Counted from the stretch's first letter, positions 16,869 through 25,867 are shown. The stretch: 29,069 bases of DNA from Chrysochromulina parva (GCA_002887195.1 PJAB01000349.1:1-29069); one strand, 5' to 3'. Notes: generated by a model not told the origin, from the sequence alone. Numbers and translations are program-made.

Positions 16869-17681
16869 ATGCCGATGCCTCTGCGTCGGCTGATTGTCTG
16901 TGGGGAGGAGCCTTCGCGCGTCTCGGCCGCCGCCGTCGTGCACGCGCTGCGCTTGCCGCTCTCGCAGTTTCGTAGCGCTGCCAAGGCGCTTGTGGCCCCC
17001 ACAGACGACGTACTGCTCCGGGTTCCCGGGCTGCTCAACACAGCGGAGTGTGCGTTGATCCGAAGGGCGCTCGACGCTGGTGTGAACATGAACAAGGACA
17101 GCGTCGATGGCCTGCCAGATTACCAGCTCGACATGCGCAGCGTGGCCGAGCTCGAGGAGCTCATCGGCACTGCGGCCGTGCAGCGCTTGCAGCACTTGCC
17201 GCAGCTGTTCTGTGCCTCGCAGCGTCGTGCCGCTGCCATGTGCGACGCGGTGCCGCCGGAAGAGCAGCAGCGGCTCCAGGCGACGCCCGCTCAGCCTGCC
17301 ACGGCGCTGCGCATCTGGCAAATGTTCGCCCGCAGGTACGCTAAGCAACGCTAATGACCGCTGATGACCGCTGATGACCGCGAATGACCGTGAATGACCG
17401 CGAATGACCGCAGGTACACAAAGCACGAGCGGCCTTGGTTTGGCTTCCACCGCGACAAGGGGCCTTTGACGGTCAATGTGGCCTGCAGCTCAGATGCATA
17501 CCACGAGGGAGGCAAGCTCCTTGGGCTCCTCAACGGGCGCGTCGAGGCCATCCACCGTGAGGAGGGCGAGGCCATTGTGCATCCATCCACCCTCCTGCAC
17601 GGCGTCAGCCGGATGGAAGGCGGTGTGCGCTACTCGCTGATCATTTTCTATCGAGAGGTGCCAGTAACACAACTACAGTAG
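16869..17681 (+). CDS. 2OG-Fe(II) dioxygenase, prolyl-4-hydroxylase-like (two exons)
   Basis: Exons 16869-17335 and 17414-17681 give 244 residues; the intron is phase 2 and restores ARR|YTKHERPWFGFHRD. The C-terminal half is a double-stranded beta-helix dioxygenase domain. H168 and D170 (FHRDKG), then distal H218 (TLLHGVSRMEGG), form the Fe(II) triad. R228 (GVRYSLIIFYR) sits where the 2-oxoglutarate carboxylate is bound. NVACSSDAYHEGGKL matches the FxGGxL strand of P4H-like proteins. The N-terminal part VLLRVPGLLNTAECALIRRAL resembles the entry helix of the family. Hydroxylation of a protein or small-molecule substrate using Fe(II), O2 and 2-oxoglutarate is expected; the substrate is unknown. 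There is no signal peptide from this start. The frame is open upstream to 16833, so the true N-terminus may be an upstream exon, possibly the ankyrin region. Confidence 0.87.
17336..17413 (+). other. 78-bp intron of the dioxygenase gene, built of decamers and flanked by a direct repeat
   Basis: Splicing cgcag|gtacgc ... gaccgcag|gtacac removes in-frame stops and joins the two halves of the dioxygenase. The sequence across the donor (17331-17350) and across the acceptor (17409-17427) is the same apart from a few differences: cgcaggtac then c.aagca. Six head-to-tail decamers fill 17351-17410. Confidence 0.9.
17351..17410 (+). repeat. Decamer tandem repeat in the intron
   Basis: Six exact-length 10-bp units ending in atgaccg (first three bases vary: cta, ctg, ctg, cga, tga, cga). 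The last unit, plus cag, supplies the acceptor. Confidence 0.97.
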
Positions 17682-17946
17682 AGAGTAGACTGAGGCACGC
17701 GTGTTCACCGAGACGAAGCGGATCCCGCGATAGGAAGAGGACCGGCGCGCGGCGACCGCGCGTTCGATCGCCACGGGTGAGTTGGCAAAGGAGTTTCTCC
17801 TCTCTGGTCCTGTCCTGTTCCACCACATCTCTCCCACCATTGAACCGATACGACGCTTCCAAGCATGTCCAAGACGACGCTGATTGTGGGGGCTTTCGCG
17901 CGTCGAGGTTTTTCGCAAACAAATCGTGTCGAACGTCGCGCTTGCG

Positions 17947-20900
17947 ATGCCATCGTATGACATCGCGGGATGCGCGGTCGACTTCCCCTTCGAGGCCTAC
18001 CCGGTCCAGCTCGTGTACATGGAAAAGGTCGTGCTCGCGCTCGAGCACGGCTCCAACGCACTGCTTGAGAGCCCAACTGGCACTGGCAAGACGCTCTGCT
18101 TGCTGTGCGCGGCCCTTGGGTGGCGGCGCGCGCAGATCCAGCGGCAGCGTGCGGCGTCGGCGAACGTCGCGGCAGGCGCAGCGTGGGCCGCGGGTTTGTC
18201 GGCGACCCTCGGGACGGGCGGCGGTGGCGGCGGCGGCGACGGGCGCGTGCCGAGGATCATCTACGCTTCGCGCACACACTCGCAGCTGCAGCAGGTGGTG
18301 CGCGAGCTGCGTCGCACGGTGCACCGGCCGCTCGTCTGCATGCTCGGCTCACGCGAGCAGCTCTGCTGCCACCAGGACGTATCAAAGCTCACTGGCCCGT
18401 CGCAGTCTGCCGCGTGCCAGGCACTGACAGCAGCCCAGTCTTGCGTCTACTATCGCAAGCTGCAGGAGGCGAAGCGCAAGCACGGCTCGCTGGCGCACCC
18501 GCAGGCGGCGGCCGACGAGAGCGTGCGCGCCGTGCCCGACATCGAGGACTTCGTGAGCTCCTCCAAGCGCGACGAGCTCTGCCCATTTTACCTCGCGCGG
18601 GAGCTGCAGGTGTGCTCGGAAGTGCTCTTCCTCATCCTCTTCCCTGCATGCAAGTGCTCATCACGACGCCCCACACTCCCCACAGGTGTGCTCGGACGTG
18701 CTCTTCCTCCCATACAACTACCTGCTGGATCCGAAGGTGCAGCGCGCTCCAGCTGAGTGCCGTTGAGTTCCGTTGAGTGCCCTGGTGGACTGCCACTGAG
18801 TCCCTTTGATTGCCACCTTCCTGCTGCTGGATTCGAAGGTGCGGCGCGCGCTCAACATCAACCTGGCGAGCGACGTGCTCATCTTTGACGAAGCGCATAA
18901 CATCGAGCGCGTGTGCGCCGACGCCGCCTCGTTCGACCTGAGCTCGCTTGAGCTCGCGGGAGCGGTGCGCGAGGTCGACCGGCTCCTCGCGGGCGCACGG
19001 AACCGCGGCACCGAGGACTCCGAGGCGGTCGACCCGGAGGTGGACGGTCTCGAGAATGCCAACGGCGGCGTGCGCGGCGTGAGCCCTGATGAGCTCGTCC
19101 GGCTGCGTCAGCTGCTGCTGGCGGTGGACGAGAGCGTCGCCAAGGTGCCGCTGCAGCAGACGCGCGCGGAGGCTCGGTACGTGGCGGCCGGTGAGGAGCT
19201 CGGTCGAATGCTCGGCGCGGCAGGCATCGACGGTGTCACGGTCACGCCTCTGGTCGAACTTTGTGAGAGGTGCGTGGATGGCTGTGGAGACACTCTGCTC
19301 GCCCAGCGCGTCTGATGGGCTTTGCTGACCACTGATTCGCTGCGGATCGCGCCTTGGATGCAGGTGCGTCACCACGCTGGGTGAGGCAGCACGCTTCGGC
19401 GTGACCGCGGGGAGCTCCTTCAATCTGCAGAAGCTCGCGGACGCATTCAAGATTGCGTTCGACCCCGAGCGCTCGCCCGCAGAGTACCGGCTTTGCATCC
19501 ACGAGTTGAAAGAGCGCGAGGGCGGCAAGGGGGGCGGCGCCGGGGGCAAGGCACGGGCCGCGGGCACGCTCGACGCCAAGCCACGTGTGCTCGGCTACTG
19601 GTGCTTCCATTCGGGTGCGGCGATGCGCGCGCTCAAGGCGGCGGGCGTGCGCTCCGTGCTGCTTACCTCGGGTACGCTCTCTCCCCTGGGTTCATTCGCT
19701 GATGAGCTGGGCTTGCCCTTTGAGTACAAGCTCGAGAACCCGCACGTCATCGATCCGCAGGCGCAGCTGCTCATCGGCACCTTCACCAAGGGGCCCTCGG
19801 GGCATGAGCTCACTTCGTCGTACGCTCAGCGCGAGAGCGAGGATGCGAAGCGCGACCTGGGCAATGCGATCATCAATTTCGCGCGCCTCGTGCCGCAGGG
19901 CGTCCTCGTCTTCTTCCCCTCCTACTCGGCCATGCAATCAGCGCACGCCGCGTGGGCGTTGGCGTCACCTGACGGCGGCCCTTCGGTGCTCGAGCGATTG
20001 CGTAAGCTCAAGACGCTCGTCGTCGAGCCTCGAGACGCGTCCGAATGCGCGGCGGCCGTTCAGACCTTCCAGGATGCTGTCCAATCCTCGCTCTTCCGTG
20101 GCACGGGCGGCGCGATGCTGCTCGCTGTGTGCCGCGGCAAGCTGTCCGAAGGCGTCGACTTTGCCGACAGCGCGTGCCGTGGCGTCGTGATCACTGGTCT
20201 GCCGCTTCCGCCTGCGTTCGATGCCAAGGTCGAGCTCAAGCGGCAGTATCTCGACCAGCGGCGCGCGGCCGCGGCACGCGGCTCGGGGCTGGGCGGCTCG
20301 GGCGCCTCTGGCATGCTGTCCGGGGAAGCATGGTATCATCAACAGGCGATGCGTGCGGTCAACCAGGCGGTCGGCCGTGTCATTCGACATCGCAATGACT
20401 TTGGCGCGGTGATGCTTTGCGAGTCTCGCTTTGCAAAGAGCGCATGGGTCGACGGCCTCTCGTTGTGGCTGCGTCCGCACGTGAAGCAGTTCAGCTCGTT
20501 CGGGCAGGGCTACCCTGCCTTGCAGCGCTTCTTCAAGTTACGCTCGGAACTCGCCTCCACCGCGTCTGGGGACGTTGGGACGGTGGAGCTCGAAGAAGGC
20601 GAGAGCGTCCATGCGGCCACCCCGTGCGCTCCGCTCGGACCTCGGCCGTTGCCCGCTTTGCCGCCACCCGCACCGACGCCCTCGCTGCACGCCGCACTCG
20701 CCAGTAGTAGTAGCAAGGGTGCTCGGTACACCTCAGCCGCCGCCGCTGCTGCCGCTGCGGCTGCGGACGCGGAGGAGGGTGGCGGCGCCGGTCGTGTCGG
20801 GCTCGGCGGAGGCGGCCTTGGCAGGAGCGGTGCTGTCGTCGAGGCAGCCTGGGCAGCTGCGGTCAGCAGTGGCGGCGAGGGTCGTTACACCGACGAGCCC

Positions 20901-22967
20901 AGCGGCGCTCAAGCGATGATCGATGACGTGGCTGGCGGTGGCACGAAAGAACCCGACCCTTCCTTCGCCGCCGCCGGCGGCGCTGCCGGCAGTGCCGCCG
21001 CTGCCGCCTCCACGACAGCGCAGCGAAGGGCGGCGTGGGCGCCGCCACGTGAGGACTGGCGCCTACGACCCGGGGATGCCTCGGTCCGTGGTGGCATTCG
21101 TGTGGGCAGCGGGGCGGGGGGGGTCGGTGGTGGCGATCAGCTTCTTGCGAGGCCGGCGGAGGCAGCGGCGGCTGCAGCTGCGAGCACTTCGGCTGGCTCC
21201 TCGGCTGCGCCAGTGACGGCTGTAGACCTGCTCAACCTCGCGCGCACCCTGCTCACGGCCGAGGAGTACGCTCGCTTCATGGCTCTCGTACGTGCCCTTC
21301 TCGCGCTCCCGAAACCGTCCGATGGCGCCCACGGCAGCGCCAACCATGGTGCTCACGGCAGCGCCAGCCTTCCGACCGAGGTGGTGCCCCACGAGATGCA
21401 GCACCAGATGCGATCTCTCTTCGGCATGCCGGGGCGAGAGGAGCTCCGCGCGAGATTCGTGCGATTCGTCCCAAAGCACCTGCCGCACGTGCGCCAGGTG
21501 CTGATGGCGCTGCAGGTGGCAGCCTCCGCTACGGCGCCGCTGCCCACCAAACGAGCCGCACCCGGGTCGCACGCAGCAGCGGCGGCGGCGGCGGCGGCGG
21601 CGAGAGGGGGCTCATCTGCACTCTTAGGGCCTACCGGTCCGCCAGCGCTGGCGCCGGGAGGCACGAAGGGGTTCGTCAACGGTGCACCTACTCAGTCGTC
21701 GTCGGCGGCGGCGGCGGCGCACAGCCAAGGACTGCCGACGGGTCTAGCGGCAGGTCCGGCCAGATCTGTCCGGCCAGGGCCTGGCCCTGGCTATCCGCCC
21801 GCACCTCCGCCCACGGTGCCTCAAGTTCGCCCCGCGGCCCTGCATGCAAGTGCTCAGTACGGCGCCGCTCCTCACCCTACGGTGCCTCAAGTTCGCCCCG
21901 CGGCCGCGTCTATGCCCGCAATTGTCGCCGCCGCCGCCGCCTCGCGAGTGCACACCGGCGGCGCGATGGGCCATGCCGGCGGCGGACCTGCGACGTCGGC
22001 GCCGCCGCCGCCAGTCACGACCACGCCAGGCGCTCGCTTTGTGCCGCGCGCCCCGCTGAGCGCCCTGCCATCGACGGGATCGGGCGCGGCAAGAGCGGAG
22101 GCGGCGGCAGGTGGGGCGGCGGCAGGTGGGGCGGCGGCAGGTGGGGCCGCGGCAGGTGGGGCGGCGAGCGCCGGTGCTGCGAGCGGCGCTGGCGCCGGCG
22201 CTGCTCTCACCAGCGGAAGCGGTGCCTCGCCCGCTTGCACTGGAGGCTCTCGGCAGCTGCAAGCGGCATCAGCGGCGCGAGTAGGGGCCACTTCGAACGG
22301 CGTCCGAGGTTCGTCAACAGCAGACCGAGGTTCGTCAACAGCAGACCGAGGTTCGTCACACCCGACGCCGATGCAGCCAGGCCCTGTCGATCGCTCTGCT
22401 CCTGCCGAGCATGCCTCGGCCGCCGCCTCGGCCGCCGCCTCTGCCGTTGCTCCCAAACGGCCCGCAACCGCAGCAGCCTCCGCGGCCGCCCATCCCCCGG
22501 AGTCAAAGCGCCCAAGGACGGCGACGGCGGAGAGGTGCGGCACCGCCGACGCCGGCGACGACGACGACGCGAGGGCACCGAAACCCGAGGGCGGTGGCGG
22601 CGGCGGTGCTGGTAGCGGTGCGCGGGAGCGTGTGGCCCACGACGGCGCGCATGAGCGAGGCAAGCACTTAATGATGCAAATCAAGGCGCGGCTCGGCGAT
22701 GACGTGCTGTATGCCCAATTCAAGCGCGAGGCACGCGCCCATCTCGACGCCGTCCGTCTAGGCGCCCATCGAAGCTCGTCGACGGCCGAGCAGCGCGCTG
22801 CGGCGCTGTCCGGCTTGCGAGCGCTACACACGCTCTTCATGAGCACCAAGCCGCCGGCGCTCGTGCCGATGGCGGCCGAACTCGTCTCGCACCTTCCCTC
22901 CACATTCCACACTGAATGGTGCATGCTGCTGATACAGCAGGGCGGGGCCGCCGTCCACCATGCGTGA
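17947..22967 (+). CDS. RTEL1: RTEL1-type DNA helicase (four exons)
   Basis: Exons 17947-18609, 18686-18736, 18839-19269 and 19364-22967 give about 1582 residues. Start MPSYDIAGCAVDFPFEAY fits the family's opening. The XPD-like superfamily 2 helicase core shows Walker A ESPTGTGKT (K48), ASRTHSQL and an Fe-S cluster region with cysteines in REQLCCH, AACQ..QSCVYY and ELCPFY. PYNYLLDPK, DEAH at 255-258, LTSGTLSPL, LAVCRGKLSEGVDF and motif VI EAWYHQQAMRAVNQAVGRVI also match. RTEL1 unwinds D-loops, T-loops and G-quadruplexes in recombination control and telomere replication. After about residue 735 comes a long Ala/Gly/Pro/Ser-rich region with several in-frame tandem repeats. Two helical segments resemble RTEL1 harmonin-homology domains: about 1000-1098 (LLNLARTLLTAEEYARFMAL to FVPKHLPHVRQVL) and about 1481-1575 (AQFKREARAHLDAV to LPSTFHTEWCMLL). 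The middle region has no stops but could hold further introns. Confidence 0.93.
18610..18685 (+). other. RTEL1 intron 1 (76 bp) with splice-spanning duplication
   Basis: Phase 0; donor ctgcag|gtgtgc, acceptor ccacag|gtgtgc. Removal joins ARELQ to VCSDVLFLPYNYLL. The first 24 bases of the intron match the first 24 bases of exon 2 at all but one position, and the preceding cag is shared, so 27 bp are duplicated (18607-18633 and 18683-18709). The intron interior holds ccctgcatgcaagtgctca, found again at 21838-21856. Confidence 0.93.
18737..18838 (+). other. RTEL1 intron 2 (102 bp) with splice-spanning duplication
   Basis: Phase 0; donor ccgaag|gtgcag, acceptor tcgaag|gtgcgg. The joined sequence LLDPK-VRRALNIN leads into the DEAH motif as in RTEL1. 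A 28-30 bp block beginning ctgctggat lies across both junctions (18722-18749 and 18824-18853) with few differences. Decamers of the type ctgagtgccg occur three times at 18753-18782. Confidence 0.92.
19270..19363 (+). other. RTEL1 intron 3 (94 bp)
   Basis: Phase 2; donor gagag|gtgcgt, acceptor tgcag|gtgcgt. Removal gives VELCERCVTTLGEAARFGV, continuing the helicase frame across an in-frame stop. The 8-mer aggtgcgt is identical at both junctions (19268-19275 and 19362-19369). Confidence 0.9.
21813..21905 (+). repeat. 66-bp-period direct repeat in RTEL1 coding sequence
   Basis: A 27-bp sequence beginning acggtgcctcaag occurs at 21813-21839 and 21879-21905, exactly 66 bp (22 codons) apart, encoding TVPQVRPAA twice. 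The inserted part begins with the 19-mer also present in intron 1. Confidence 0.97.
22111..22170 (+). repeat. 15-bp tandem repeat in RTEL1
   Basis: Units of gtggggcggcggcag at 22111, 22126 and 22141, with a diverging fourth at 22156, encode GGAAA-type repeats. Each junction reads cag|gtgggg. Confidence 0.95.
22305..22366 (+). repeat. 21-bp tandem repeat in RTEL1
   Basis: Units starting cgaggttcgtcaacagcag at 22305, 22326 and (diverged at its end) 22347 encode RGSSTAD repeats in the disordered linker. Confidence 0.95.
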
Positions 22968-23595
22968 CCGTGACGCGCGCCGCGCGCACAATCATCCAAT
23001 TATTTCCACTTCGCAACTCCAAGTCACTTCACAAGCCGCCTGGCACTCGAAAAGGTCGTCCACACCGCACACGCAACTTCTACCGTACGATTAGACGAGG
23101 TGACGAGCTAGCCGGATGCTACATGCTAGTTTTCGCGGGGCATGGACCGGACGCTTTTGATAAAACACACTCTGCTCGCGGGTCCTCCTGGCGTCTCACC
23201 ACGACTGGTAAGGGTCTAAGATCCTAAGTGCGCCCATTTTGCAAAGTCGATAGTCGTGATACTTTAGAAAGTATTGGGAGTGGTACCACGTCCCGCAATT
23301 TTGCGTTTTTTCCTCTCGGTGACTCGGTCGCTCGCCTGTTCGCCCCTCGAAGTATGAAAACCTGACTGGAACTTTGATTACAGAGTGTGGAGAAGGCGAA
23401 CACAAGTCGCTCTTCTAAGCCGCCCCTGCGCGGCCCCGAGTGCGTGTGTGTGTGAATGTGTGAACGTTAACACGACAGACGCGACAACCGGTGCTACGGC
23501 ACTGTTACGTGTGTGAATGTGAACGTCCGCGTGTTCCCTATGGGTCGCCATGACCACAGGCGAGAAAGCGAGCATCACGATGAGCACTTGTCGCT
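22968..23595. other. Spacer between RTEL1 and the beta-lactamase-like gene
   Basis: No supported gene in about 630 bp. It contains a small perfect palindrome (atacttt ag aaagtat, 23260-23275), a ggtacc-centred palindrome nearby (gtggtaccac) and two tgtgtgaatgtg-type stretches at about 23446-23462 and 23509-23523. Probably 3' UTR, then promoter and 5' leader. Confidence 0.5.
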
Positions 23596-25380
23596 ATGAT
23601 GCTCGCCTGGTTTGTTTTCGCAGCCTTTAGCGGCCTGCAGGAGAGATTGCAAGGCATTTTGGACGACCACAGCGCCTTCTTCAACTGCAGCTTCTCCTTT
23701 GCCGTACACAATGAAACGACCGAACTCGCATTGACGTCCGGCGCGAACAACTATGGCACGCCTACCACGAGCAGGCTGACGCCCGACAACCAGATTCCCG
23801 TGGGCTCGACCACCAAAATGTACACCGCCGTGGCGGTGATGCGTCTCGCCGAGGCCGGCATCATTCAGCTCGACCAGCCGGTCGCACCGCTGGTCGACAG
23901 GTACCTCGCGAAGCCGATGACGTGCGACCAGGCCCCGCTGTACTGCGCCGCCGAATGCGCGCCAATCTCCCACTGCCTCGTGGCGCCGAAGCCCGACTGC
24001 AGCGCCGTGACTCAAGAGACGAACCTCAGGTGCTCGTACTGCCTGCGCTTCTTGCACTGCTTCCCTGGCGAGGGACGGCCGACTGCGGTGAGTGTGCTCA
24101 ACCTGTGGAAGAACGACACGCGCATCGAGAACGTGACGTTTCGTCACATCCTCAGCATGAACTCGGGGCTCAGGGACTACTACGACACGCCCGGCGGCAA
24201 CGAGTGGCTCTACTACGCCGTGCTGAACTCGACGCGCGATGTGGAGCCCCTGGAGTATCTCGTCGAGCAGGACAAGTCGTTCCTCTTCTCTCCGGGCGAG
24301 GAGACCATCGTGCCCGCGGGCCAGCCGGGCGCGGGACAGACGGTGCGAAGAGGAGCCTACTCGACGAACGCGTACTCGCTCATAGGGCTAGCACTCGCCG
24401 GCCTCTTCGATCTCGATGACTGGGCGCAGCTCGACCAGCGCTTGCTTTCGTGGGGCGAAGCTCTCCCTGTGGACGACGCGACCCTGTTCCCCACGCGTGG
24501 CACTTGCCTCAGTTATGGGAGCATCGCGCACCAGTACACTTCCAGGTTCGAGAACGAGACCTTCGTCGACATCTCGAACCACTCGTGCCTCAACTCGTGG
24601 ATGGGGGGGAACATCGCGCCGCGCCCGTTGGACGTGGCACGCTTCACCTTCGCCGCCTTCCGTAACGACTCGAAGGCTTTGATCAGCGAAGCCTCCCTCG
24701 CGCAGATGGCAGACTTCGCGCCGCTCACAGAAGAGTTTGGGCAGTACATCGTTGCGTATGGGCTTGGGCTCGAGGGGCGGTGGGACGGGATCGGCGTCCC
24801 GCTCGACGTTTGCGGCTTCCTGGTGATCGGCCACGGCGGCCAAGACTATGGCTCGGGCTCGCTGATCCAAGGCTACATGCCGCAGTTTCGGATGGGCGTC
24901 TCGATGGCGATCACATCGGGCTTCAACTTCGGCGCCGGTATTGGCGGCATGAACTGCTCGCGCCCGTATGCAAACCTGTTGACCGCGGGACAGCGGGCGC
25001 GGAGCACGATCATGCATGCGCTCGCGGAGGCGGCTGGCTTGACCACCTACTGCAAACCGACAAACTGGACGGTGCCTTCCGCGTCCGAGTGTGCGGATGC
25101 GCCCAAAGTGGGCACGCTCGACGGCCAAGACTTTCACTGCTCCGACCTCTTGAACATTACGGCCCACCTAAGCCCGCCTCTGAGCGCGAACATGGCTTGC
25201 AATAATTGGATGTCCGTCCGAACCCTTGCGATGCTTGCAAAGGAGCTGCCGGGCTACATGCCCCCCGCCGGCGTCGATCCGACGACGACGACGGCTCTCG
25301 CCATGTGCCTAGGCTCGTGCGGCGACGTCGGCGTGGGCCCGTGCTGGCTGCGGCAACCCATAGACACTCCTTGGTGCTAG
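23596..25380 (+). CDS. Secreted class C beta-lactamase-like serine hydrolase
   Basis: 594 residues. The first ATG is at 23596, with a second directly after it. A short hydrophobic N-terminus (MLAWFVFAAFSGL) acts as a probable signal peptide. The beta-lactamase-related fold is shown by IPVGSTTKMYTAVAVMRLAE, with S71 nucleophile and K74 (SxxK). Further motifs are RGAYSTNAYSLIGLALAG, with Y255 and N258 (YxN), and VIGHGGQDYGSGS, with H413-G-G in the KTG position, as is common in eukaryotic and esterase-like members. A Cys-rich insertion of about 45 residues (about 112-158) separates helix segments and has no counterpart I know in the family. N-glycosylation sequons are frequent (NCS, NET, NDT, NVT and others). 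Family members are peptidases, esterases or D-aminoacylases; LACTB is mitochondrial. The substrate here is unknown, and antibiotic resistance should not be inferred. Confidence 0.9.
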   Translation: MMLAWFVFAAFSGLQERLQGILDDHSAFFNCSFSFAVHNETTELALTSGANNYGTPTTSRLTPDNQIPVGSTTKMYTAVAVMRLAEAGIIQLDQPVAPLVDRYLAKPMTCDQAPLYCAAECAPISHCLVAPKPDCSAVTQETNLRCSYCLRFLHCFPGEGRPTAVSVLNLWKNDTRIENVTFRHILSMNSGLRDYYDTPGGNEWLYYAVLNSTRDVEPLEYLVEQDKSFLFSPGEETIVPAGQPGAGQTVRRGAYSTNAYSLIGLALAGLFDLDDWAQLDQRLLSWGEALPVDDATLFPTRGTCLSYGSIAHQYTSRFENETFVDISNHSCLNSWMGGNIAPRPLDVARFTFAAFRNDSKALISEASLAQMADFAPLTEEFGQYIVAYGLGLEGRWDGIGVPLDVCGFLVIGHGGQDYGSGSLIQGYMPQFRMGVSMAITSGFNFGAGIGGMNCSRPYANLLTAGQRARSTIMHALAEAAGLTTYCKPTNWTVPSASECADAPKVGTLDGQDFHCSDLLNITAHLSPPLSANMACNNWMSVRTLAMLAKELPGYMPPAGVDPTTTTALAMCLGSCGDVGVGPCWLRQPIDTPWC

Positions 25381-25867
25381 CCGGTAGCTCGCCGGATTGG
25401 ATGGGCCGGCGACCGACTGCGACCGTCGCGAGCTGCGAGCCGCGAAGAGCCTCAGGACGCAACTCAGATCAGTGGGCTTTACATACTTAGGGGGTTCGCT
25501 CCGCTACACATAGGCGAGGTGGAACGGACGGCCGTATCACCGCAGCCCGCGTCGTCGTCGGTTCGACCCGTGGAGCGGGTCGAGCCGACCTTGGCCGGCC
25601 TTCCGTGGTTCCGTTCCGCCCGGGGCACAGACGGCAGTCGGCACATTCCTGACGAGCCGCGCGTAAAGCCGGCGTCGTAGTCGTAGCCGCACGCGTACGG
25701 GCCGATTGGATGCGCGGGGATCTAACATCTTCATCTATTAAACATACAATTGTCAAAGCGGCGCTTCAGGTTACTTTTCGAATCTTACGTCGCGGCGCCT
25801 AGACGCTAGAGATAGACGCCACCCACGTTCGCGGAGCCGAAGTGGCTCCCCCTTTCCAATCGCCCCA
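25381..25867. other. Spacer between convergent hydrolase and bestrophin genes
   Basis: No supported gene. It holds the hairpin listed at 25557-25589 and an AT-richer segment at about 25725-25790. Confidence 0.5.
25557..25589. terminator. Strong hairpin between convergent genes
   Basis: The arms gtcggttcgacccg and cgggtcgagccgac pair over 14 bp with a single G-T wobble around a 5-base loop (tggag). Flanking ggaacgga / tccgttcc stretches allow an imperfect extension. Its place between two convergent 3' ends suggests a role in 3'-end formation or transcript collision, but a mobile-element remnant is equally possible. Confidence 0.4.

Noticed and set aside
18810..19332. RTEL1 fragment as a separate short gene or pseudogene
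   Set aside because: The apparent breaks are explained by three short GT-AG introns that restore the helicase frame precisely.
21887..22999. 370-residue minus-strand open frame opposite the RTEL1 C-terminus
   Set aside because: Low-complexity Ala/Pro/Ser shadow; the plus frame carries the harmonin-homology-like helices.
23596..25380. Antibiotic-resistance beta-lactamase acquired from bacteria
   Set aside because: Many N-glycosylation sequons, a signal peptide, a Cys-rich insertion and an HGG motif fit eukaryotic serine-hydrolase relatives of class C enzymes.
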